From contig CAJUPG010000067.1 of the NCBI GenBank assembly GCA_910588455.1, forward strand, positions 1 to 8,939: a stretch of DNA of 8,939 nt. The letters run 5' to 3'. Under the pieces are notes generated by a model. That model made no database searches, had not been told where the DNA came from, and worked only from the letters and a program-made list of their open reading frames with translations. The position numbers and the translations under genes were made by a program. Positions 1-5,527 of this stretch are shown here, piece after piece. Source of the stretch: an uncultured Oscillospiraceae bacterium (GTDB lineage Bacteria; Bacillota; Clostridia; Oscillospirales; Oscillospiraceae). How positions within the stretch are numbered: the stretch's first letter is position 1; each line of letters begins with the position of its first letter.

Positions 1-1
1 C

Positions 2-133
2 AGCAACCACGCCTCCAACTACCTGCCCCTGAAGGGCGGTCTGCCGGAGGACAAGCAAAAATTCCTGGATCTGCTGGACCAGGCTCTGGCGGGGAAAATC
101 CGCCTGCGGAAAACCCTGAACCGCGGAATCTGA
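2..133 (+). CDS. C-terminal fragment of a probable radical SAM protein (5' end outside window)
   Basis: An open frame runs in from the left edge and ends at a TGA at 131-133, giving the last 43 residues of a protein. The tail reads SNHASNYLPLKGGLPEDK, followed by a helix and a basic end. From memory, an xNHASNYLPLxGxLPxDK block close to the C-terminus occurs in a group of radical SAM enzymes whose iron-sulfur cluster motif lies far upstream, outside this window. The family call is therefore recall plus inference. The reading frame itself is well supported because the next gene starts one base after its stop, which suggests cotranscription and translational coupling. Confidence 0.55.
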   Translation, partial: SNHASNYLPLKGGLPEDKQKFLDLLDQALAGKIRLRKTLNRGI

Positions 134-134
134 C

Positions 135-701
135 ATGGAGCAGCTGCGGCAGGTGGAAACGCCTTTGGGCGTAATTTCCTATTTTTTCGTCCAAAAAAAG
201 ATTAAAAATTTAAATTTGCGTATCAACCGGCACAATGAGATCGTGGTGTCGGTCCCCCTCCGGGTTCCCCCGGAGCGGGCGGACGAGTTCGTGCGGGACA
301 AGGCCCGCTGGATTGAAGGGGTCCTGGAACGGCGGGAGGAGGACCGCCGGGAGCTGGAACCCCTGCCCGGACAGGAGGAGTGCAGAACGCGGCTTCGGGG
401 CTGTGTGCTGCGGGTGTATCCCCTGGTGGAGAGCGCCGGAGTCCGGTTCCCCCAAATTAAAATTCGGTCCATGAAAAGCCAGTGGGGCAACTGCCACTGG
501 CGGCAGGGGTACATCACGCTGAACACCGCCCTGGCCCGGTGCCCGGAGGCCCTGCGGGACTATGTGGCCCTGCATGAATTGGTCCACTTCCTCCACCACG
601 ACCACGGCCCCGGGTTTTACGCCCGTATGACCCAGCTGATGCCCGACTGGCAGGCCCGGCGGCAGGCATTGCGGGGGTGCTCCTGGGTGCTGGAGGCGTA
701 A
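135..701 (+). CDS. YgjP/WLM-type (DUF45, M48-like) zinc metallopeptidase
   Basis: This encodes a 188-residue soluble protein of the YgjP-like metallopeptidase family. The zinc site is visible as HELVH (His147, Glu148, His151), with a probable third ligand at His157 in HHDHGPGFY, matching the HELxH...NHSxxFW spacing of the family. The other hallmark is MKSQWGNC at residues 113-120, equivalent to the usual RMKSRWGSC. The C-terminal MPDWQARRQAL matches the family's PDYxxRxxxL end. The N-terminal third is the usual basic beta-rich segment followed by the xxKARWI helix. It is slightly shorter than typical members (about 230 residues) but lacks no motif. No signal peptide or membrane segment is seen. 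The ATG lies one base after the preceding stop and has only a weak ribosome binding site, so translation is probably coupled. The substrate is unknown; a role in protein processing or quality control is inference. Confidence 0.85.
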   Translation: MEQLRQVETPLGVISYFFVQKKIKNLNLRINRHNEIVVSVPLRVPPERADEFVRDKARWIEGVLERREEDRRELEPLPGQEECRTRLRGCVLRVYPLVESAGVRFPQIKIRSMKSQWGNCHWRQGYITLNTALARCPEALRDYVALHELVHFLHHDHGPGFYARMTQLMPDWQARRQALRGCSWVLEA

Positions 702-794
702 ATTTTCCAAAAATTGCAGGCAATACATCCCGCCGCTTTTCACATACTAGCTCTCGGATGGAACCTCCAAGCAAGAGCGGGAGGAAATTTTGCG

Positions 795-1145
795 ATGGGA
801 AAGAAATGGATGATTTTGTCCGTGGCGGCGGCTCTGGCGGTCAGCTTGACCGCCTGCGGAGCCAGAGACATGGACAGAGACTTGACGACCAATAACGACG
901 GCTATACCGCCGGCCGGACCACCCACAGCCGCAGCAACAGCCGCGACCAGGACTTGATCCAGGACGGGCGGTATACCGCCTACTCCGATGGCCGGGTAGC
1001 GCCCAACACCGGCTGGAACCTGAACCGGGAGCTGGACCGGATGGACGACGGCCTGCGGGACGGAATGCGCGACTTTTGGGACGACACCAAAAACGCGGCC
1101 CGCGACCTGGGCGACGGCATCCAGGACGCGGCCAGAGAATTTTAA
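795..1145 (+). CDS. Small charged lipoprotein of unknown function
   Basis: This encodes 116 residues. The start at 795 is chosen because GGGAGG lies at 779-784 with normal spacing and because it gives a proper lipoprotein signal: a basic MGKKW start, a hydrophobic core and the lipobox LTAC with Cys21. An in-frame TTG at 714 would add 27 residues and bury the signal. After Cys21 the mature part (about 96 residues) is hydrophilic and rich in Asp, Arg, Asn and Gly. It ends in a predicted amphipathic helix of repeated RD/DG steps (RELDRMDDGLRDGMRDF and following). Lgt/Lsp processing and attachment to the outer face of the cytoplasmic membrane are expected for a Gram-positive cell. No enzymatic motif is seen and I do not recognise a family. 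A strong hairpin terminator follows directly. Confidence 0.8.
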   Translation: MGKKWMILSVAAALAVSLTACGARDMDRDLTTNNDGYTAGRTTHSRSNSRDQDLIQDGRYTAYSDGRVAPNTGWNLNRELDRMDDGLRDGMRDFWDDTKNAARDLGDGIQDAAREF

Positions 1146-1161
1146 AGAGAACTGAAACAGG

Positions 1162-1203
1162 CAGGGGCCGGGAATCGCTGGATTTCCGGCCCTTGTCATT
1201 TGC
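1162..1203 (+). terminator. Rho-independent terminator after the lipoprotein gene
   Basis: The arms GGGCCGGGAATC (1165-1176) and GATTTCCGGCCC (1181-1192) pair over 12 positions with one G-U wobble around a GCTG loop. Pairing extends three more positions outward to 1162 and 1195. A modest T-containing tail, TTGTCATTT, follows. It lies 17 bases after the lipoprotein stop codon. Confidence 0.8.
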
Positions 1204-1221
1204 CCCCGGGTGTGCTACCAT
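1193..1221 (+). promoter_or_regulatory. Sigma-A promoter for the 119-residue protein gene, overlapping the terminator tail
   Basis: TTGTCA (1193-1198) and TACCAT (1216-1221) are separated by 17 bases, and TG at 1213-1214 gives an extended -10. Initiation is expected near 1228, leaving a leader of only about 15 bases before the ATG at 1243, with GGGGG at 1231-1235 as the ribosome binding site. The -35 box sits in the outer arm and tail of the upstream terminator. Confidence 0.6.
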
Positions 1222-1242
1222 TAAGAAAAAGGGGGCGTTTTT

Positions 1243-1602
1243 ATGAAATTCAAATTCCACGGGCAGGCCGCTACCCCGGAAGAGCTGGAGCGGCAGTACC
1301 AAGACGCGGAGGTGGACGTGGGCTCCGTCCGGGCGGGGGCGCGCTGCCTGTTTTATCCCAAGTGGGGCCAGGCGGAGTGCCTGTTTTATGAAAATCTGGT
1401 GCAGATTTATCTGCGCAAGGAGGAGTGCGTCACCCGGCTGTGCTGCGGCACGGCGGACCTGTCGCCCATTTTCCTTATGGCGGTGGAGGACAGCGGAAAA
1501 ATCCGAAAAACCCAGATTCACAGCCAGGACATGGGCAAAACCCTGCTGGATTACGTGGCCCGGCGCGCGCCCCATGTGAAAATCGGGTTTTCAAAAGCTT
1601 GA
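1243..1602 (+). CDS. Conserved-looking hypothetical protein, 119 residues
   Basis: I do not recognise this protein. It is soluble, with no signal peptide or transmembrane segment. The order of likely structure is a short N-terminal helix (TPEELERQYQDAE), then a run of beta-strand-like segments (ARCLFYPKW, AECLFYENLVQIYLRKEE, TRLCCGTADLSPIFLMAVED, KIRKTQIHS), then a closing amphipathic helix (DMGKTLLDYVARRAP) and a short strand. Seven strands capped by a C-terminal helix would suit a pleckstrin-homology-like fold, but that is inference. Four cysteines are present (residues 35, 46, 65 and a CC pair region near 72), with no clear metal-binding spacing. The start is supported by GGGGG eight bases upstream and a promoter just before it. 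The TGA stop overlaps a TTGACA-like sequence. It stands alone between a terminator and the purA promoter. Confidence 0.75.
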   Translation: MKFKFHGQAATPEELERQYQDAEVDVGSVRAGARCLFYPKWGQAECLFYENLVQIYLRKEECVTRLCCGTADLSPIFLMAVEDSGKIRKTQIHSQDMGKTLLDYVARRAPHVKIGFSKA

Positions 1603-1630
1603 CATAAACTGTATTTTTTCTCGAAACCTC

Positions 1631-1659
1631 TTGCGTCCGGCCGAAACACGCAGTATAAT
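1631..1659 (+). promoter_or_regulatory. Sigma-A promoter of purA
   Basis: TTGCGT (1631-1636) and a perfect TATAAT (1654-1659) are separated by 17 bases. Transcription should begin near 1666, giving a leader of about 70 bases before the ATG at 1735, with GGAGG at 1719-1723. Two copies of CGAAAC, at 1622-1627 and 1642-1647, lie exactly 20 bases apart on either side of the -35 box and could be an operator. Confidence 0.75.
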
Positions 1660-1734
1660 AGCCAAGGAAGCGGACCGGATAGGGCAAACCGGCATAACGG
1701 CTGCAAAACCCGGACCGCGGAGGTTTTCATAATT

Positions 1735-3015
1735 ATGGTAAAAGCAATCGTAGGCGCCAACTGGGGCGACGAGGGCAAGGGCAAAATCACCGACCTGCTG
1801 GCCGGACAGTCCGACGTGGTGATCCGCTTTCAGGGCGGGGCCAACGCGGGTCACACCATCATCAACGACTTTGGCCGCTTCGCCCTGCACACCCTTCCCT
1901 CCGGCGTCTTTTCCCCAAAAACCACCAATGTCATCGCCAGCGGCGTGGCCCTGGACATCCGCAAGCTGGTGTCCGAGCTGAAAGCCGTGGAGGACGCCGG
2001 CGTACCCGCCCCCCGGCTGCTGGTGTCCGAGCGGTGCCAGGTGCTGATGCCCTATCACGTGCTGCTGGACTCCTATGAGGAGGAGCGGTTAAGCGACAAG
2101 GCCTTCGGCTCCACCAAGTCGGGCATCGGCCCCTTCTACTCGGACAAGTACGCCAAAATCGGCATCCAGGTGTGCGAGCTGTTTGACGACGGTCTGCTGA
2201 AGGAGCGTCTGGAAAAGGTGTGCACCCTGAAAAACGCTGTCATCACCGGGCTGTACCAAAAGCCCCCTCTGGACCCCCTGGACCTGTTCGCGGAGATGCT
2301 GGAACAGCGGGAGCTGATCCGGCCCTACCGGGGGGACGCGCTGGCCTTCGTCCAGCAGGCGCTGGACCAGGAAAAAACCATTTTGCTGGAGGGGCAGCTG
2401 GGCACCATGAAGGACCCGGATCTGGGTATCTACCCCATGGTCACCTCCTCCCACACCGTGGCCGCCTACGGCTGCGTCAGCGCCGGCATCCCCCCCGCCC
2501 AGCTTCAGGAGATCATCGCCGTCACCAAGGCCTACTCCAGCAGCGTGGGGGCCGGTCCCTTCGTGTCCGAGCTGTTCGGCAGCGAGGCCGAGGAATTGCG
2601 CCGCCGGGGCGGCGACAAGGGCGAGTACGGGGCCACCACTGGCCGTCCCCGCCGGGTGGGCTGGTTCGACACGGTGGCCACCCGCTACGGGGTCCGGATG
2701 CAGGGAGCCACCCAGGTGGTGCTCACCTGCCTGGACGTGATGGGCTATTTGGACCAGATTCCCGTGTGCGTGGGCTACGAGATCGACGGCCAGGTCACCC
2801 GTAGCTTCCCCACCGCCCCCCAGCTCAACCGGGCCAAGCCGGTTTTGCAGACCCTGCCCGGCTGGAAGTGCGATATTCGGGGCTGCACCGACTACAGCGC
2901 TCTCCCCGCCCAGGCCAGGGCCTACGTGGATTTTCTGGAGGCGGAGCTGGGCGTACCCATTAAGCTGGTCTCTACCGGCCCCAAGCGCCACGAAAACGCC
3001 GTGCGCCGTCCCTGA
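1735..3015 (+). CDS. purA: Adenylosuccinate synthetase
   Basis: This enzyme joins IMP and aspartate using GTP to give adenylosuccinate, the first committed step to AMP, in the cytoplasm. At 426 residues it is the normal family length. The GTP-binding loop GDEGKG (residues 11-16, catalytic Asp12), GGANAGHT with catalytic His40, TKSGIGP, and TTGRPRRVGWFD (starting at residue 301) are all present. It belongs to a divergent branch: the usual EGAQGT is EGQLGT (219-224), followed by MKDPDLGIYPMVTSSHTVAAYG where most bacteria have LLDIDHGTYPFVTSSNT. I recall similar forms in Clostridia. The catalytic Asp is kept, unlike the Ser found in phage PurZ-type enzymes. The gene has its own promoter and a hairpin after the stop, so it is probably monocistronic. 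The start is set by GGAGG 11 bases upstream. Confidence 0.96.
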   Translation: MVKAIVGANWGDEGKGKITDLLAGQSDVVIRFQGGANAGHTIINDFGRFALHTLPSGVFSPKTTNVIASGVALDIRKLVSELKAVEDAGVPAPRLLVSERCQVLMPYHVLLDSYEEERLSDKAFGSTKSGIGPFYSDKYAKIGIQVCELFDDGLLKERLEKVCTLKNAVITGLYQKPPLDPLDLFAEMLEQRELIRPYRGDALAFVQQALDQEKTILLEGQLGTMKDPDLGIYPMVTSSHTVAAYGCVSAGIPPAQLQEIIAVTKAYSSSVGAGPFVSELFGSEAEELRRRGGDKGEYGATTGRPRRVGWFDTVATRYGVRMQGATQVVLTCLDVMGYLDQIPVCVGYEIDGQVTRSFPTAPQLNRAKPVLQTLPGWKCDIRGCTDYSALPAQARAYVDFLEAELGVPIKLVSTGPKRHENAVRRP

Positions 3016-3024
3016 TTCCATTGG

Positions 3025-3055
3025 GCCGGATACCAAAGTTCACTTGGTATCCGGC
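3025..3055 (+). terminator. Hairpin terminator after purA
   Basis: GCCGGATACCAA (3025-3036) and TTGGTATCCGGC (3044-3055) form a perfect 12-base stem with a 7-base loop, nine bases after the purA stop. The T-run is poor (TTCTG), so termination may be incomplete and some transcription could continue into the protease gene, for which I see no convincing promoter. Confidence 0.6.
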
Positions 3056-3098
3056 TTCTGCGCATCTCAAGCCCTACATTACTGGAAAGGATTCACTT

Positions 3099-4901
3099 AT
3101 GAAGCGACTGATTTCGGGTATGCTGGCCCTTGGGCTGGCCCTTACCCTCAGCTTCCCCGCCGCCGCCCTGGACAGCCAGGAGACTCTGGAGCTGCTGGAG
3201 CTGTATTATGTCAATGACATTCCCCCGGAGGTCTATCAGCTGGACAGCCCGGAGGAAATTCTGGAGGCCCTGGGGGACCCCTACACCGAGTACCTCAGCG
3301 CCCAGCGGTACGCCGCGTTTATGAGCTCGGTCAACGGCCAATCTCTGGTGGGCCTGGGGGTGATTGTTCAGCAGGAGGAGGACGGCAGCCTGCGCATCCG
3401 GGAGGTCCTGCCCGACTCCCCCGCCCAGGTGGCCGGTCTGGAGGCGAACGACCGGATTTTGTCCATCGACGGTGTAAAAATCACCGCGGAGACCAACTAC
3501 CTGGCCATGCTGGCCGGGGAGGAGGACACCAGCGTTATCCTCTCCGTCCAGCGGGAGGGGGAAACGGCGGACTACGTGGTCATCCGGGGGGCGGTGTCCG
3601 TGCCCATCGTGGCTTCGGAGCTGGTGGACGGCGTGCCGGTGATCGAGTGCGTCAGCTTTGGCGACAGCACCGCGGAGGCCTTCTATCGGGCACTGGTGGA
3701 GTACGCGGACCAGCCCGGGGCCTGGGTGGTGGACCTGCGCAGCAACGGCGGGGGCAGCGTGGAAGCCTCCGTGGGGGCTGCCGCCTGGTTTGTGGGAGGA
3801 AACCGGATGCTTGTCTTTTTCCGGGACAGCGACGACCAGTATTCCAGCCTGTACTCCTACTCCTATGTGCCCGATTTGACGGACCGGCCCGCCATTATCC
3901 TCACCAGTGAAAACACCGCCAGCGGGGCGGAGCTGTTTTCCGCCGCCCTGCGGGACCATGAGGCCGCCATCGCCGTGGGCCAGCGGACCTTCGGCAAGGG
4001 GGTGGCCCAGTCCCTGCTGGACAAGGAGAGCTTCCCGGAATATTTCGACGGGGACGCGCTGAAAATGACTACGTCCCGGTTTTTCTCCCCCAACGGGAGC
4101 ACCAACGACACCGTGGGCGTGATCCCCACCCTGGTGATTTCCGACAAAAACGCCCCCGCCGCCGCCCTGCTGCTGGCTCAGGGACGGCCCAAAACCGTGA
4201 AGGCGACGCTGCAAATCGCCCTGGCGGGGCAGAATTTCTTCGTTCACCTGGACATGGCAACAAAGGAGGAGTACCGGGAGGCCTTTACAGAGCTGCTGGA
4301 GGCCCTGCCCCCCAGCGCGGTGCTGGCCACGGGGAACAACACCGGAAACTGGAACCCCACCACCCCTAAAAAGCTGGCCCGGGAATACGATCTGGACTTC
4401 CACAGCCGGGAATACTCCGACGTGACGGCGGAGCACCCCAACGCCCACGCCATCCAGACTCTGGCAGCGCTGGAGCTGCTGGAGGGAGGCCGGAAATTTG
4501 AGCCGGACAAAGAGGTTACCCGGGGGGAATTTTTTGACATGGTAGGTTGTGCTCTGGACATGGACCGGGCGCTTATGGCAAAAAACGGCCTAATTAGCGG
4601 CGACGGCCGTGGTCTGCGGGAGGACGCGCCCATCACTTACCAGGAGATGTGCGCCGCGCTGGCGAAGGTAGCCGGCTGGGCCTGTATGGACGGGTTTGAC
4701 TACAACCGCATTCTTCCCGGGAACGAGGCCGTGGCGATTTCTTACCCCGCCTTCTCCCCCTGGGCCCGGAACGCGGCCTATGTGCTGGACCAGATGGAGG
4801 CGCTGGACTTGACCCTGGCCCCCAAAGCAAACGCCACCCGGGGACAGGCGGCACAGCTGCTGTATGATACGCTGCGGGCGTCCAATCTGCTTTGGGAGTG
4901 A
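3099..4901 (+). CDS. Exported S41 C-terminal-processing-type protease with PDZ and SLH domains
   Basis: This encodes 600 residues. The start at 3099 is chosen for GGAAAGG at 3084-3090 and because it yields a clean signal peptide (MKRLISG, a hydrophobic core, cleavage near FPAAA-LD). Helical N-terminal segment: includes GDPYTEYL, matching the DPxSxYL of S41A proteases. PDZ domain: roughly residues 81-165 (VGLGVIV, LPDSPAQVAGLEANDRILSIDG). Catalytic domain: roughly 166-350, with DLRSNGGG, the nucleophile Ser275 in NTASGAELF and the general base Lys300 in RTFGKGVAQ. The 25-residue Ser-Lys spacing is normal for this family, so the enzyme should be active. After a linker come SLH-like repeats starting at about 439 (YSDVTAEHPNAHAIQTL...VTRGEF), a weaker one at about 490-535, and another at 552-600 (FSPWARNAAYVLDQM...ATRGQAAQLL). 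These predict non-covalent attachment to the cell-wall polymer. The substrate is unknown. Its stop lies three bases from the convergent small gene. Confidence 0.9.
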   Translation: MKRLISGMLALGLALTLSFPAAALDSQETLELLELYYVNDIPPEVYQLDSPEEILEALGDPYTEYLSAQRYAAFMSSVNGQSLVGLGVIVQQEEDGSLRIREVLPDSPAQVAGLEANDRILSIDGVKITAETNYLAMLAGEEDTSVILSVQREGETADYVVIRGAVSVPIVASELVDGVPVIECVSFGDSTAEAFYRALVEYADQPGAWVVDLRSNGGGSVEASVGAAAWFVGGNRMLVFFRDSDDQYSSLYSYSYVPDLTDRPAIILTSENTASGAELFSAALRDHEAAIAVGQRTFGKGVAQSLLDKESFPEYFDGDALKMTTSRFFSPNGSTNDTVGVIPTLVISDKNAPAAALLLAQGRPKTVKATLQIALAGQNFFVHLDMATKEEYREAFTELLEALPPSAVLATGNNTGNWNPTTPKKLAREYDLDFHSREYSDVTAEHPNAHAIQTLAALELLEGGRKFEPDKEVTRGEFFDMVGCALDMDRALMAKNGLISGDGRGLREDAPITYQEMCAALAKVAGWACMDGFDYNRILPGNEAVAISYPAFSPWARNAAYVLDQMEALDLTLAPKANATRGQAAQLLYDTLRASNLLWE

Positions 4902-4904
4902 GTG

Positions 4905-5168
4905 TCAGCCCATCAGCACCCCCAGGACATCCTGCCGCAGTCCCAGACCGAAGAGATAATAGGCTTTGGTGAGAAATGACCAGTAATAGTTTATCGTCTC
5001 CTCCATCTGGGAAGAAAATGAATGGCCCATGGATGCTTCCACCTGCCGGAGCAGGGCGTAGCAGTCGGTTTGGGCCTGCTCCAGTTCGGGAAGCTGCTTG
5101 CAGAAGGCATAGATTTCGTCCTCCAGTCCTGGATTTTCCAGAAAAAGCTTTTTGATTTTTTCGTGCAT
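4905..5168 (-). CDS. Small helical protein of unknown function, divergent from XRE regulator
   Basis: This encodes 87 residues starting MHEKIKKLFLENPG. The start at 5168 is chosen because AAGGAAGG precedes it at normal spacing; an upstream in-frame ATG at 5213 would place the start only a few bases from the predicted transcription start. The protein appears all-helical, with an acidic middle (LEDEIYAFCKQLPELEQAQ) and a hydrophobic Gly/Leu-rich end (FLTKAYYLFGLGLRQDVLGVL). The ending resembles small Clostridial proteins of the DUF6809 kind, but this is weak recall. There is no signal peptide or catalytic motif. It is read from a consensus promoter facing away from the XRE gene, an arrangement typical of a regulator and its target. 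It is AT-richer than its neighbours, which may point to separate acquisition. Confidence 0.75.
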   Translation of the reverse strand: MHEKIKKLFLENPGLEDEIYAFCKQLPELEQAQTDCYALLRQVEASMGHSFSSQMEETINYYWSFLTKAYYLFGLGLRQDVLGVLMG

Positions 5169-5203
5169 TATTTTTCCTTCCTTTCTTTTAATTCTTAATA
5201 TTA

Positions 5204-5231
5204 TTGATATCATTAAAACTGAGAATATTAT
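5204..5231 (+). promoter_or_regulatory. Possible promoter of the XRE regulator gene
   Basis: TTGATA (5204-5209) and TATTAT (5226-5231) are 16 bases apart on the plus strand. The -10 box falls on almost the same base pairs as the -10 box of the opposing minus-strand promoter, so the two polymerases could not bind at once. This is a weaker match than its partner, and the alternative -10 TATAAA at 5229 has a poor 19-base spacer. Confidence 0.45.
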
Positions 5232-5240
5232 AAAATATTC
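5223..5240. promoter_or_regulatory. 18-bp dyad, candidate operator for the XRE regulator
   Basis: GAATATT-ATAA-AATATTC is a perfect inverted repeat with 7-base arms and a 4-base centre. It covers the -10 regions of both divergent promoters. Its size and placement fit a dimeric XRE-family repressor controlling its own gene and the neighbour. The pairing is seen; binding is inference. Confidence 0.5.
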
Positions 5241-5255
5241 CTATGTTTTTGTCAA
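5227..5255 (-). promoter_or_regulatory. Consensus sigma-A promoter for the small minus-strand gene
   Basis: Read on the minus strand, TTGACA (5255-5250) and TATAAT (5232-5227) are separated by exactly 17 bases, a full consensus match. Initiation is expected near 5220, leaving a leader of about 50 bases to the ATG at 5168. Such a strong promoter is likely to need repression; both boxes lie in or next to inverted repeats. Confidence 0.8.
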
Positions 5256-5261
5256 TAGGAA
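5238..5261. promoter_or_regulatory. Second inverted repeat spanning the minus-strand -35 box and XRE ribosome binding site
   Basis: TTCCTAT (5238-5244) and ATAGGAA (5255-5261) are perfect inverted copies separated by 10 bases. The repeat overlaps the right end of the first dyad, surrounds the TTGACA box, and its right arm contains the AGGAA ribosome binding site of the XRE gene. It could be a second protein-binding site or an mRNA hairpin that hides the ribosome binding site. Confidence 0.4.
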
Positions 5262-5272
5262 GTGAGTCTGTC

Positions 5273-5497
5273 ATGCTAAAAGATTTTCCCCCCCGTTTAA
5301 AAGCTCTTCGCAAAGAATTTGGCCTGAACCAAACAGAAATGGCCCATGATTTAGATCTTTCTCCCAGCGGCTATCAATGCTATGAGCAAGGCCGGGGCTA
5401 TCCCGACGTCCCCCGCCTCTACCAGCTCGCCGAATACTTCGGCGTAAGCATCGACTATCTCCTGGGCAGAACCGAAAAACGAGAAATCAATCAATAA
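5273..5497 (+). CDS. XRE-family helix-turn-helix transcriptional regulator
   Basis: This encodes 74 residues, essentially a lone Cro/C1-type DNA-binding domain. The five-helix pattern is clear: RLKALRKEFGLNQTEMA, then the turn and recognition helix (DLDLSPSGYQCYEQGRGYPD), then PRLYQLAEYFGVSIDYLLG, the standard ending of XRE domains. There is no C-terminal sensor or dimerisation domain. The ATG at 5273 is preferred because AGGAAG lies at 5257-5262; the in-frame ATG at 5243 has no such site and would sit in the operator region. It probably represses the divergent small gene and itself. It lies 30 bases upstream of the CobW-type gene on the same strand, so it may also influence that unit by read-through. 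The opening is AT-rich and the composition becomes GC-richer toward the 3' end. Confidence 0.9.
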   Translation: MLKDFPPRLKALRKEFGLNQTEMAHDLDLSPSGYQCYEQGRGYPDVPRLYQLAEYFGVSIDYLLGRTEKREINQ

Positions 5498-5527
5498 TTT
5501 GCATATTTCAGAAAGGACTTGATTCAA

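Noticed and set aside
1599..1604. TTGACA at the end of the 119-residue protein gene
   Set aside because: No -10 box occurs at 16-18 bases downstream. The purA promoter is better explained by TTGCGT-17-TATAAT further on.
2089..3036. 315-residue minus-strand frame opposite purA
   Set aside because: It is an antisense shadow of an unmistakable purA frame, with no ribosome binding site or family resemblance.
3056..3098. Promoter for the protease gene (TACATT at 3075-3080)
   Set aside because: No acceptable -35 box lies 16-18 bases upstream, so it was not called.
3093..4448. 451-residue open frame on the minus strand opposite the protease gene
   Set aside because: It is rich in Gly, His, Val and Gln with no recognisable motif, as expected for the antisense of GC-rich coding DNA. 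The plus-strand frame has a signal peptide, catalytic dyad and SLH repeats.
5498..5527. Possible zinc (Zur) operator or separate promoter before the first CobW-type gene
   Set aside because: No Zur-like palindrome or -35/-10 pair could be found in this 30-base gap.
5519..5527. TTG at 5519 as start of the first CobW-type gene
   Set aside because: It sits directly against the GAAAGGA ribosome binding site; the ATG at 5528 has normal spacing and begins just before the conserved G domain.
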